A stretch of DNA of 64,000 nt from Claveliimonas sp034178805 (GTDB lineage: Bacteria > Bacillota > Clostridia > Lachnospirales > Lachnospiraceae), in assembly GCF_050314255.1 (NCBI RefSeq), contig NZ_JBNPMZ010000002.1, forward strand, positions 124,001 to 188,000, given 5' to 3'. Below the pieces are notes generated by a model that was not told the origin of the DNA, made no database searches, and worked only from the letters and a program-made list of their open reading frames with translations. This document shows positions 32,761 to 41,522 of the stretch, in pieces (position 1 is the first letter of the stretch; the number at the start of each line of letters is the position of its first letter). Made by a program: the position numbers and the translations under genes.

Positions 32761-34130
32761 TCCACATGCCCTGTATGCGGGAACATGTCCACAGCCTTTA
32801 CCTTCTCCACCTCATATCCGGTCCCCCGCAGATACTTCACATCCCGCGCCAGGGTCGCAGAATCACAACTCACATACACGATCCGATCCGGCCCCATATC
32901 CACCATGGTCTTAAGCACGCTTTCTTCGCAGCCTTTGCGCGGCGGATCCACAACGATTACGTCTGCCCTGGCCTGTTCACCTGGATGATTCTTCGCGTAT
33001 TCTGCATAATACCGGGGCAGCACCTCTTCTGCTTTGCCTACAAAGAACTCGGCATTATCTATATTATTAATCTCGGCGTTATGTCTGGCATCTTCAATTG
33101 CCTGAGGCACGATTTCCACACCATATACCTTCCTGGCCTTCTGGGCAAGGAAAAGGGATATCGTTCCGATTCCGCAATACACATCCCAGACGGTCTCTTC
33201 TCTTCCATTTTCTCCAAGCCCCGCATATTCCAGTGCTGTTCCGTATAATTTTTCCGTCTGTACCGGATTTACCTGATAGAAAGACAACGGCGATATCTGA
33301 TATTTCACATTTCCAATATAATCTGTGATGTAGGTCTGTCCCCACAGAGGCTGAATGGTCTGTCCCATGATTACGTTGGTCTTCTCCCTGTTTACACTCA
33401 AGGTAATGCTGGTCATTCCCGGAATTTCCTCCAGACGCTCTGCCAGTACGTCTGCATGAGGGAGCTTATTTCCATTTATCACAAGACACACCATAATTTC
33501 TTTTGTCCGAAATCCATATCTTATGAGGACATGTCTCACCAGTCCCTTATGCCGAATTTCATCATAAGCGCTGATATGGAACTCATTCATGAAATCAATT
33601 ATTATCTGCAGAATCCGGGCATTTTCTTCTACTCCCAGCACACAGTCTGTATTCGGAATAATCTGATGGGTCCTGCCTGCATAAAAACCGGCTATCAGAT
33701 TTCCATTTTTGTCCCGTCCAATAGGGAACTGGGCTTTATTCCGATAGCGATATGGCTCTTCCATTCCGCATACAGGCTCCATCACCCGGTCAAGCAATTC
33801 CTCCGGTACACTGCCCAGACGGATCAGATTATTGCGCACCTTGTTATTTTTAAATACCAGCTGCTGCTCATAGCTCATGACCTGAATCTGGCAGCCGCCG
33901 CACTGACGGGCAACCGGGCAGACCGGCTCCACACGGTATGGTGATGGCTCAAGAATTTTCATCAGTCTTGCGTAGCCGTAATTTTTTTTCGCTTTCATCA
34001 CCTTGACTTCCGCCACGTCGCCAATAATGGCATCTTTAACAAATAAGGTATAGCCATCAACCTTGCCTATACCTTCTCCATCAATTCCCATATCTTCAAT
34101 TCTGATTGTAACAACGTCATTTTTCTGCAT
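32733..34130 (-). CDS. rlmD: 23S rRNA (uracil-5)-methyltransferase (RumA/RlmD type)
   Basis: 465 aa from the ATG at 34130 (GGAGAGAA site). TRAM domain at the N-terminus (TIRIEDMGIDGEGIGKVDGY), an iron-sulfur Cys set (PVCPVARQCGGCQIQ, near residue 75), SAM motif VWDVYCGIGTISLFLA, DPPRKGCEESV, and the nucleophilic Cys in IVYVSCDSATLARD. It methylates a uridine in 23S rRNA. Firmicute genomes often have several such paralogues, so the exact position modified is not certain. Its 3' end is a known type of integration target, used here by the prophage. Confidence 0.9.
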   Translation of the reverse strand: MQKNDVVTIRIEDMGIDGEGIGKVDGYTLFVKDAIIGDVAEVKVMKAKKNYGYARLMKILEPSPYRVEPVCPVARQCGGCQIQVMSYEQQLVFKNNKVRNNLIRLGSVPEELLDRVMEPVCGMEEPYRYRNKAQFPIGRDKNGNLIAGFYAGRTHQIIPNTDCVLGVEENARILQIIIDFMNEFHISAYDEIRHKGLVRHVLIRYGFRTKEIMVCLVINGNKLPHADVLAERLEEIPGMTSITLSVNREKTNVIMGQTIQPLWGQTYITDYIGNVKYQISPLSFYQVNPVQTEKLYGTALEYAGLGENGREETVWDVYCGIGTISLFLAQKARKVYGVEIVPQAIEDARHNAEINNIDNAEFFVGKAEEVLPRYYAEYAKNHPGEQARADVIVVDPPRKGCEESVLKTMVDMGPDRIVYVSCDSATLARDVKYLRGTGYEVEKVKAVDMFPHTGHVETVCLLSRK

Positions 34131-34191
34131 ATATTCTCTCCAATTTTCAAAAGGGTACAGGACTCCTGTCAAAAAAAGACAGGGTATTTGT

Positions 34192-34235
34192 CAGTTGGGG
34201 ACGTAGTAAAAGTCATTTTACTACGTCCCCAACTG
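34192..34235. repeat. Perfect 20-bp palindromic element at the end of the yhaM-like gene
   Basis: Arms 34192-34211 and 34216-34235 (CAGTTGGGGACGTAGTAAAA) are exact inverted copies with a GTCA loop. The right arm encodes the last codons (SVGDVVK) and stop of the exonuclease gene. A second hairpin CCTGTC/GACAGG lies at 34165-34183. It looks like a mobile extragenic palindrome that also ends the gene; no T-run follows on the minus strand. Confidence 0.75.
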
Positions 34236-35169
34236 ATGACCGTCTCAGGTTTGTCTCAAACAACCGGTTGTACCCCAGCCAGTCCTTGCCATCTTTTTCT
34301 TTGAATATTTCCGTCAACGTCTGCATCTTTGCATCTGTACAGTCGGCAAAACTCAGGGCAAATGCTTCCGGAATCGCCGGTTTTTTCGGGGAGCCATACT
34401 CAAACTCTCCATGGTGAGAAACGATACAGTGTTTTAATTCACTGGCCAGTTTCTCCGGGAATCCCGGTATTTCCCGCACTGCATCACCGATCATTTCCAC
34501 ACCTATGACAATATGTCCCAGAAGCTGACCGTCATCGGTATAGTCATTTTGCGGAAATGCGGACAGTTCTTTTGTTTTTCCCATATCGTGGCACATTGCT
34601 GCCGTATACAGCAGGTCTTTATTTAAAATCGGATATGCATTTACCATGTACTCGCAGAACTTCACTACACTTAATGTGTGCTCCAGAAGTCCTCCGGCAA
34701 ATCCGTGATGTACGCTCTTTGCTGCCGAATGCCCTTTGAATGTCTTGATAAATGCTTCATCTTTTTCAAAGTAATATTCTATCACCTGACGAAGATACGG
34801 ATTTTTCACCTGTCTTCCATAGGCCAGAAGTTCCTGGTACATTCCATCCGTACTTTTCTCACTGGTAGGCATATAATCTGCCGGATTATATTCGTCCTCG
34901 TATGCCTTTCGTATCTGTTTGATGTTTAACTGAAGTGTATTATTATAGCTTGTAACCTCTCCATAGACTTCGATAAAATCCATTTCGTCATAATCTGCAA
35001 TTCCGCCGGAATTCGGATCCCACACCTTGCCATCCAAAGTGCCGGTCTTATCCTGAAGAATCAGGTTATCGTAAGGCTTTCCGTTTCTGGTCTCCGCAGA
35101 ACGTTTGCCCTTACATAAATAAATGTTACGAATAATTTCTCCCGAATGGAGCGTGTTGATAAATCTCAT
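34213..35169 (-). CDS. yhaM: YhaM-like 3'-5' exoribonuclease (OB + HD domains)
   Basis: 318 aa. The OB-fold domain spans residues 1-95 (GKRSAETRNGKPYDNLILQD KTGTLDGKVW) and the HD domain follows: HSAAKSVHHGFAGGLLEHTL, LLYTAAMCHDMGKTKEL, LKHCIVSHHGEFEYGSP. YhaM of Bacillus is a Mn-dependent 3'-5' exoribonuclease acting in RNA decay. Start has GAGGC 5 nt upstream. The last 7 residues come from the palindromic element at 34192-34235. Confidence 0.85.
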   Translation of the reverse strand: MRFINTLHSGEIIRNIYLCKGKRSAETRNGKPYDNLILQDKTGTLDGKVWDPNSGGIADYDEMDFIEVYGEVTSYNNTLQLNIKQIRKAYEDEYNPADYMPTSEKSTDGMYQELLAYGRQVKNPYLRQVIEYYFEKDEAFIKTFKGHSAAKSVHHGFAGGLLEHTLSVVKFCEYMVNAYPILNKDLLYTAAMCHDMGKTKELSAFPQNDYTDDGQLLGHIVIGVEMIGDAVREIPGFPEKLASELKHCIVSHHGEFEYGSPKKPAIPEAFALSFADCTDAKMQTLTEIFKEKDGKDWLGYNRLFETNLRRSSVGDVVK

Positions 35170-35202
35170 ATTGCTGCCTCTTTCTATTCTTTTATTTCAA
35201 TT

Positions 35203-36474
35203 TTATTTCTTACTTCCTATTGTTACGGTAAATTCTATATCCACATAACCGCCATTTCCCTGACGCTGTCCGCCGATTTTGACTTCATCCCCCACCTTGC
35301 TCTTCATCAGCTGCGAATGATAGCCGGACAGGACTGTCACTGCTTCCCTGTCAAAGCTGGTGATGATATCGCCGCGCTGAATACCTGCTGCCATGGCCGG
35401 TGAATCGGCCCGTACATCCTGTACATATATGCCCTGAGGGATTCCCTGCTCTTCGGCAATTGACTCTGTTACGGTGATGCCAGTAATTCCAAGATATGGA
35501 ACATCTTTTCCGTTAGATAACAATTCGATCATCCGTTTCAGATCAGAAATACCGTAGGCTGTTACCAGATTCATACTGTCACTGTCAGAGATGGTCTGGT
35601 CAATCATACCTACCACTTCTCCGTTGGCATTCACCAGCACACCGGTTCCTCTGTGACTGGCTCCAATATCGGTACACAGGATTTTATATTCTCCATCTGT
35701 CTTCAACACCGTGTTTCTGGATGAAGCCACAATGCCAAATCCCATTCCATCCGGATATGCAAATGGATTTCCGAGCGCAATTACCATTTCACCTTTGCTC
35801 ATAGAAGAAGAGCTTCCTAACGCGGCCACCTTAACCTGATTCCAGGTGGAATCCTGTATATCACTGCGCTTTACTCCGAATATGCCAAATCCCAGATTCT
35901 CATCCCTGGCTTTCAGCTGTGCTTCATATGATTTTCCATCTGTAAAGACAGCCCGGAATCCCTGCGCATCCTTTGCAACAGAACTTTTGGCAAATATCAG
36001 AAGCTCCTGCCCATTATCCGCCACAATAAGACCTGACACACTGTTGCCGCTGTCATAAGCTTCTGTCAGCTGTTCGCCGCCTTCACCGATTCCGTCAATC
36101 TCCACGACACAGCGCTCTGCATCCGTCGCCACATCCACCATCTGCCGGTTCAGTTCCCGATAGCTGTTTATGGTGAATACGGGAGTCTGTACTTCTTCGG
36201 TATCATCCTGTGGCACTTCCTCCTCTTCCTCCTCAGGAATCGTAACCTGCTCAGGATTGCCGGAAAACTTTGTCTCTGCCCATGGTTTAAGCGCACAAAA
36301 GCCCAGACTGGCTGCAAATCCAAATACCAGCCCCAGGCCTGCATATTTAAGAATCAGATTCCTGGTCTTTCTTCCCCCATGCTCGTCTTTAATCGTCTCC
36401 TGCATAAAGGAATACCGCTCCTCGCTCTCTACCGGCTGTTCGTCTTTTCCCTGACGGTCTTCGTGATACTCCAT
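35203..36474 (-). CDS. HtrA/DegP-like protein without catalytic triad (PDZ domain, membrane anchored)
   Basis: 423 aa from the ATG at 36474. Cytoplasmic N-terminus, one TM helix (ILKYAGLGLVFGFAASLGFC), an acidic linker (EEEEEVPQDDTEEVQ), a trypsin-like domain and a C-terminal PDZ domain (GITGITVTESIAEEQGIPQG, AAGIQRGDIITSFDREAV). In active HtrA the triad lies in NHVI, DLAV and GNSGGPL; the matching places here read LLIFAKSSVA, ENLGFGIFGV and SHRGTGVLVNANGE, so His, Asp and Ser all appear replaced. It is probably a pseudoprotease acting as a binding/scaffold protein. No close operon partner. Confidence 0.8.
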   Translation of the reverse strand: MEYHEDRQGKDEQPVESEERYSFMQETIKDEHGGRKTRNLILKYAGLGLVFGFAASLGFCALKPWAETKFSGNPEQVTIPEEEEEEVPQDDTEEVQTPVFTINSYRELNRQMVDVATDAERCVVEIDGIGEGGEQLTEAYDSGNSVSGLIVADNGQELLIFAKSSVAKDAQGFRAVFTDGKSYEAQLKARDENLGFGIFGVKRSDIQDSTWNQVKVAALGSSSSMSKGEMVIALGNPFAYPDGMGFGIVASSRNTVLKTDGEYKILCTDIGASHRGTGVLVNANGEVVGMIDQTISDSDSMNLVTAYGISDLKRMIELLSNGKDVPYLGITGITVTESIAEEQGIPQGIYVQDVRADSPAMAAGIQRGDIITSFDREAVTVLSGYHSQLMKSKVGDEVKIGGQRQGNGGYVDIEFTVTIGSKK

Positions 36475-36591
36475 AACGCATCCGACTCCTTTAACAATCC
36501 TTCTTTTAGTATACAATATCGTCGGATAATGTTCAATATTTATCCTTTCCTTTATCCTTCAAATGAGGTAGAATAAAGCCAGGTGAATAAT

Positions 36592-38967
36592 ATGAATAAG
36601 AAAACATTAACAAAATTAGAATACAACAAAATAATTGATTTGCTTGTGGAAGCCGCATCTTCTCCCGGAGGAGAACGCAAGTGCCGTAACTTAAAACCCT
36701 CTACAGATCTCGCTCAGATCGAGACCGCACAGGAGCAGACCGCTGCCGCATTTACCCGAATTGTAAAGAAAGGACGTATTTCCTTCAGTGGATGCTATCC
36801 TGTCGAGGATTCCCTGAAACGACTGGAAATCGGCGGCAATCTGGGTGCCGGAGAGCTTCTTCGCATCTGCAAGCTTCTGGAGACCGCCGCCCGCGTCAAA
36901 TCCTATGGGCGCCATGAAAATGCAGATGACCAGAATGACTGTCTGGATATTTATTTTGAACAGCTGGAGCCTCTGACTCTGATTTCCACAGAGATCCGAC
37001 GCTGTATCCTGAGTGAGGAGGAGATCAGTGATGATGCCAGCAGCACGCTGAAGCATATTCGCCGCTCCATCGATCAGATTAACGACCGGGTGCACTCTAC
37101 TTTGACCGGTCTGGTAAATGGTTCTCTGCGCAGTTACCTGCAGGATGCTATTATTACCATGAGAGGCGACCGTTACTGTATTCCTGTCAAGGCAGAATAC
37201 CGCAGTCAGGTTCCCGGCATGATCCACGACCAGTCTTCCACAGGCTCCACTTTATTTATCGAGCCTATGGCTGTAGTGAAGCTGAACAATGATCTGAAAG
37301 AGCTCTATGGAAAAGAACAAGAAGAGATCCAGGTTATTCTTGCCCGCCTCAGCGCGGATACCGCTGAATATACAGAGTCTATCCGCACTAATTACCGGAC
37401 AATGACAGAACTGGATTTTATTTTCGCCAAAGGTTCTCTGGCACTTTCCATGAATGCCAGCAAACCTGTTTTCAATCAGGAGCATCGCATCCGCATCCGT
37501 GAGGGACGCCACCCTCTTCTTGACAAGAAGAAAGTCGTTCCGATCAGCGTAACGCTTGGCGATGAGTTCGATTTATTGATCATTACCGGCCCCAACACAG
37601 GTGGTAAGACCGTTTCTTTAAAGACTGTGGGACTATTTACCCTGATGGGCCAGGCAGGGCTTCATATTCCGGCACTGGACCGGTCGGAGCTTGGTATTTT
37701 CGAAGATGTGTATGCTGATATTGGAGACGAGCAGAGTATTGAGCAGAGTCTGAGTACCTTCTCTTCCCATATGACCAATATTGTTTCATTTTTAAAGAAG
37801 GTAAATCAGGATTCTCTGGTACTGTTCGATGAACTTGGCGCCGGAACCGATCCCACAGAGGGCGCGGCTCTTGCCATTGCTATTTTAAATCATCTTCACA
37901 CCAGAGGGATCCGCACCATGGCCACCACTCATTACAGCGAGCTGAAGGTATTTGCCCTCTCCACGCCGGGTGTGGAAAATGCCTGCTGCGAATTTGACGT
38001 TGAAACCCTTCGCCCAACCTATCATCTTCTGATCGGCATTCCGGGCAAGAGTAACGCATTTGCCATTTCCAGCAAGCTGGGCCTGCCGGATTACATTATC
38101 GAAGAAGCGAAAACACACCTGTCCGAGCAGGATGAATCCTTCGAAGATCTGCTGACGGATCTGGAGACCAGCCGCCGTACCATTGCAAAAGAACAGGAAG
38201 AAATCAATGCATACAAGAGGGAACTGGAACGACTGAAATCCGAGACGAAACAAAAGCAGGAAAAACTAAACGAGCAAAAAGAACGTATTATAAAAGAAGC
38301 AAATGAAAAAGCTCACGCCATTCTTCTGGAAGCAAAAGAGATGGCTGACGAGACGATGAAGAATTTCCGCAAATTCGGCAAAGAAAATATTTCCGCCGCC
38401 GATATGGAGCGGGAGCGGGAACGTCTGCGCAAAAAACTGGAATCTACCGGTTCCAGAGTTACACTGGAAGCAAAGAAACCATCCAAACAGCACAAGCCTT
38501 CCGACTTTAAGCTGGGAGAATCTGTCCGGGTTCTCAGCATGAACCTGAACGGAACCATCACCTCTCTTCCGGACTCCAGAGGAAATGTGACGGTTCAGAT
38601 GGGTATCCTCAATTCTCAGGTCAATATCTCTGACCTTGAGATTATCGAGGAAAAGGTTTCCTATTCTGCCAAGAATCTTCACCGTACCTCTCAGGGTAAA
38701 ATGAAGATGGGCAAAGCCTTCTCCGTAAGTCCGGAGATCAACCTCCTCGGCAAAACAGTAGATGAGGCTATTGCAGAGCTTGACAAATACCTGGACGACG
38801 CATATCTGGCACATTTAAGCCCGGTGCGCATCGTACACGGCAAGGGAACCGGAGCCCTAAGGAAAGGAATTCACAACTACCTGAAACGACAAAAACATAT
38901 TAAGGACTACCACCTGGCAGCTTTCGGAGAAGGCGATGCCGGTGTCACAATTGTTGAATTCAAATAA
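36592..38967 (+). CDS. mutS2: Endonuclease MutS2
   Basis: About 791 aa from the ATG at 36592 (AGGTGA upstream). ATPase motifs: LLIITGPNTGGKTVSLKTVG (Walker A), STFSSHMTNIVSFL, LVLFDELGAGTDPTEGAALA (Walker B/signature), and a coiled coil (about 520-600) typical of MutS2. The C-terminal Smr domain is intact (LLGKTVDEAIAELDKYLDDA, then RIVHGKGTGALRKGIH). MutS2 acts on branched DNA and collided ribosomes rather than mismatch repair. It is followed by the two-component genes with a 17-bp gap, so possibly co-transcribed. Confidence 0.95.
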   Translation: MNKKTLTKLEYNKIIDLLVEAASSPGGERKCRNLKPSTDLAQIETAQEQTAAAFTRIVKKGRISFSGCYPVEDSLKRLEIGGNLGAGELLRICKLLETAARVKSYGRHENADDQNDCLDIYFEQLEPLTLISTEIRRCILSEEEISDDASSTLKHIRRSIDQINDRVHSTLTGLVNGSLRSYLQDAIITMRGDRYCIPVKAEYRSQVPGMIHDQSSTGSTLFIEPMAVVKLNNDLKELYGKEQEEIQVILARLSADTAEYTESIRTNYRTMTELDFIFAKGSLALSMNASKPVFNQEHRIRIREGRHPLLDKKKVVPISVTLGDEFDLLIITGPNTGGKTVSLKTVGLFTLMGQAGLHIPALDRSELGIFEDVYADIGDEQSIEQSLSTFSSHMTNIVSFLKKVNQDSLVLFDELGAGTDPTEGAALAIAILNHLHTRGIRTMATTHYSELKVFALSTPGVENACCEFDVETLRPTYHLLIGIPGKSNAFAISSKLGLPDYIIEEAKTHLSEQDESFEDLLTDLETSRRTIAKEQEEINAYKRELERLKSETKQKQEKLNEQKERIIKEANEKAHAILLEAKEMADETMKNFRKFGKENISAADMERERERLRKKLESTGSRVTLEAKKPSKQHKPSDFKLGESVRVLSMNLNGTITSLPDSRGNVTVQMGILNSQVNISDLEIIEEKVSYSAKNLHRTSQGKMKMGKAFSVSPEINLLGKTVDEAIAELDKYLDDAYLAHLSPVRIVHGKGTGALRKGIHNYLKRQKHIKDYHLAAFGEGDAGVTIVEFK

Positions 38968-38984
38968 ATAATCAGGAGGATACC

Positions 38985-39686
38985 ATGGTAAACAAACAGA
39001 AAATTCTTATCGTGGACGACGATGAAAATATTGCAGAGCTTATTTCTCTGTATCTGACAAAAGAATGCTTCGACACCATGATGGTGCACGATGGAGAAGA
39101 AGCTCTGGTGGCATTTGACACCTATCGGCCCAACCTGATGCTTCTGGATCTGATGCTGCCGGGAATCGACGGCTATCAGGTCTGCCGGGAAATACGGGCC
39201 CGTTCCCAGACTCCGATCATCATGCTTTCTGCCAAAGGCGAAGTATTTGATAAAGTCCTGGGACTGGAGCTGGGTGCTGACGACTATATTATCAAGCCTT
39301 TCGATTCTAAAGAAATGGTGGCAAGAGTAAAAGCTGTCCTGCGAAGATATCAGCCTTCCAAACAGGAAGAACCCCGGGAAGATAAAGGTAAATGCGTCGA
39401 ATATCCCGGCATCGTCATTAATCTGACAAATTATTCCGTTATGGTAGACGGCAAAAATGTGGATATGCCTCCGAAAGAGCTGGAGCTTCTGTATTTCCTA
39501 GCTTCTTCACCCAACCAGGTATTTACCAGAGAGCAGCTTCTGGATCAGATCTGGGGATATGAGTACATCGGAGACACCCGTACAGTAGATGTTCATATTA
39601 AGAGACTCCGCGAAAAGATCAAAGATCATCCTTCCTGGAGCCTTGGAACGGTATGGGGAATCGGATATAAATTTGAAGCGAAATAA
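38985..39686 (+). CDS. OmpR-family response regulator
   Basis: 233 aa. Receiver domain with KILIVDDDENIAEL, the phospho-acceptor Asp in PNLMLLDLMLPGIDGY and the Lys in ADDYIIKPFD; DNA-binding winged helix with MPPKELELLYFLASSPNQVF and TVDVHIKRLREKI. AGGAGG site 5-6 nt before the ATG. It pairs with the histidine kinase 19 bp downstream. The target genes are unknown; a 52-bp repeat array follows the kinase gene. Confidence 0.92.
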   Translation: MVNKQKILIVDDDENIAELISLYLTKECFDTMMVHDGEEALVAFDTYRPNLMLLDLMLPGIDGYQVCREIRARSQTPIIMLSAKGEVFDKVLGLELGADDYIIKPFDSKEMVARVKAVLRRYQPSKQEEPREDKGKCVEYPGIVINLTNYSVMVDGKNVDMPPKELELLYFLASSPNQVFTREQLLDQIWGYEYIGDTRTVDVHIKRLREKIKDHPSWSLGTVWGIGYKFEAK

Positions 39687-39705
39687 TTTCGGAGACTGAC
39701 AGACA

Positions 39706-41157
39706 ATGTTTAAAAAAAAGAACCAGAAAAACCAGAAAAAAACTTCTCATCTGAGAAGTACACTATATCTGAAATTCACGATAACATACGCGATTTTCGG
39801 ATTTTTGTGTGTATTTATCACAGCCACACTGACATCCGGGCTGATTTACGGAGGACTTAAGGATTCTATTACCTCGACGTTATACAAAAATGCCACTTCT
39901 ATGGCAACCGATTATCTGCCCGGCTATTTTTCCAACATCCTGACTACATCCGAAATCAAAACACAATTAGACGGTATGCGCTCCTACACGGACGCTGCCG
40001 TCTGGTTTGTCGATAAAGAGGGAACCATGCTGGCGTCCTCTTCACCGGAAAATTATCCCTATCCGCCCGCGGTAATCGAAGACTTTAATCCTGCCGAGAA
40101 TGGCAGCAAAACTTATCAGGAGGGCAACTATCACGGCTATTTTGAAGAAGATGTCCTCACTCTTATTACGCCTGTAGTTCAGGGATTTTCTCCCAAGGGC
40201 TATCTGCTTGTTCACAAAACAATCGCAAGCATCGAATCCTCCCGGAACACTGTGATGCTTCCGGTCTACGGGACCTTACTTCTTATATACCTTCTGTCAC
40301 TTATGATTCTGGTCGTGTTCCATTTTTTCGTTTACCGACCTCTTCGCAAGATTACAGAAGCCGCGGCTCAGTACGCATCCGGCAATCTGGATTATGAAAT
40401 ACCGGTCAACACACAGGACGAAATTGGATACCTGTCCGCTTCTCTGAATTTCATGTCCTCAAAACTTCGGGACATGGAAGATTATCAGAAGAAATTTGTA
40501 GCAAATGTCTCCCATGATTTCCGCTCTCCCCTCACTTCCATCAAGGGCTATGTGGAAGCGATGGCAGACGGAACAATTCCTCCGGAAATGCAGGAGAAAT
40601 ACCTGAAAATCATTTTATTTGAAACAGAGCGACTGACGGATCTTACCCACGACCTTCTGACCCTGAATGAGTATGACACCAAGCATCTCTTGCTTGACAA
40701 GCGGGTATTTGATATTCATGAAGTAATTAAGCAAACTGCAGAATCCTTTGAAGGAACCTGCACACAGAAGAAAATTTCTATCGAACTGATTCTGCAGACC
40801 AAGCACCTGAATGTGCTGGCCGACCAGCGGAAAATCCAGCAGGTACTCTACAACCTGATTGATAACGCCATCAAATTCAGTGATCCGGATTCTTCCGTCA
40901 CTGTAGAAACTACAGAACGCAGTGACAAGGTCTATATATCTGTAAAAGATTATGGCATCGGAATTCCGCGAGACTCCCTGAATAAGATCTGGGAACGTTT
41001 CTATAAAACAGACTCTTCCCGCGGAAAGGACAAGAAGGGGACCGGTCTCGGTCTTGCCATTGTAAAAGAAGCTCTTCAGGCACATAACGAAAATATTAAC
41101 GTCATCAGTACCGAGGGTGTGGGGACGGAATTTATCTTCTCACTGCCCAAGGCATAA
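39706..41157 (+). CDS. Sensor histidine kinase
   Basis: 483 aa. TM1 at residues about 22-50 (FTITYAIFGFLCVFITATLT), an extracytoplasmic sensor part (AVWFVDKEGTMLASSSPENY), TM2 about 180-205 (YGTLLLIYLLSLMILVVFHF), HAMP (FVYRPLRKITEAAAQYASGN), HisKA with the phospho-His in FVANVSHDFRSPLTSIKGY, and HATPase boxes (LIDNAIKFSD, GIGIPRD, GTGLGLAIVKEAL). Forms a two-component system with the preceding regulator. Signal unknown. Confidence 0.93.
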   Translation: MFKKKNQKNQKKTSHLRSTLYLKFTITYAIFGFLCVFITATLTSGLIYGGLKDSITSTLYKNATSMATDYLPGYFSNILTTSEIKTQLDGMRSYTDAAVWFVDKEGTMLASSSPENYPYPPAVIEDFNPAENGSKTYQEGNYHGYFEEDVLTLITPVVQGFSPKGYLLVHKTIASIESSRNTVMLPVYGTLLLIYLLSLMILVVFHFFVYRPLRKITEAAAQYASGNLDYEIPVNTQDEIGYLSASLNFMSSKLRDMEDYQKKFVANVSHDFRSPLTSIKGYVEAMADGTIPPEMQEKYLKIILFETERLTDLTHDLLTLNEYDTKHLLLDKRVFDIHEVIKQTAESFEGTCTQKKISIELILQTKHLNVLADQRKIQQVLYNLIDNAIKFSDPDSSVTVETTERSDKVYISVKDYGIGIPRDSLNKIWERFYKTDSSRGKDKKGTGLGLAIVKEALQAHNENINVISTEGVGTEFIFSLPKA

Positions 41158-41171
41158 GTTAACACCCCTTT

Positions 41172-41431
41172 TACGTGGGATAATTACTTTTCTTACATTC
41201 AACACGTATATTTAGGAGTTCCTTACGTGAAAAATCCCATTTTCTTCTATCCGACACGTAGTTTTCGTCATTCTCTACGTGGGGATTTTTGATTTTTTAG
41301 TTCTGACACGTAGGATTTTGAATTTTTTACGTGGGAATTTTCGAATTTTTAGTTCTGACACGTAGAACTTTGAATTTTCTACATGTAAATAATTAAAAAT
41401 AAAATTTGAACACGTAATCATTGTGAAAAGC
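41172..41431. repeat. Five-copy 52-bp periodic array with alternating CACGTA boxes
   Basis: TACGTG (last copy TACATG) begins at 41172, 41224, 41276, 41328 and 41380, and ACACGTA begins at 41202, 41254, 41306, 41358 and 41410; both have an exact 52-bp period. Copies 3 and 4 also share TTTTTAGTTCTGACACGTAG. TACGTG is the reverse complement of CACGTA, so boxes alternate in direction with 31/21-bp spacing (about 3 and 2 helical turns). CACGTA followed by TACGTG can also form 6-9 bp hairpins with 13-17 nt loops. The array follows the histidine kinase gene and precedes a terminator. Confidence 0.85.
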
Positions 41432-41471
41432 CCGCTTCAGCAAGCGCTGCGCTTGCTGAGACGGGCTTTTT
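41426..41471. terminator. Bidirectional intrinsic terminator
   Basis: Arms AAAAGCCCG...TCAGCAAGCG (41426-41446) and CGCTTGCTGA...CGGGCTTTT (41450-41470) form a near-perfect stem with a 3-nt loop, followed by Ts on the plus strand and As that become Ts on the other. It lies between the convergent kinase and sugar-binding protein genes. Confidence 0.85.
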
Positions 41472-41522
41472 AATTTAATTCGACCTGCACAGTCATTTCG
41501 CGAGATTCCTTTGACTCCCCGC

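Noticed and set aside
36691..38814. Several minus-strand frames inside mutS2
   Set aside because: Shadows of a strong mutS2 coding frame.
41172..41431. CRISPR array at the 52-bp repeats
   Set aside because: Only 6-7 bp are invariant in all copies, no 25-36 bp identical repeat exists and no cas genes are nearby.
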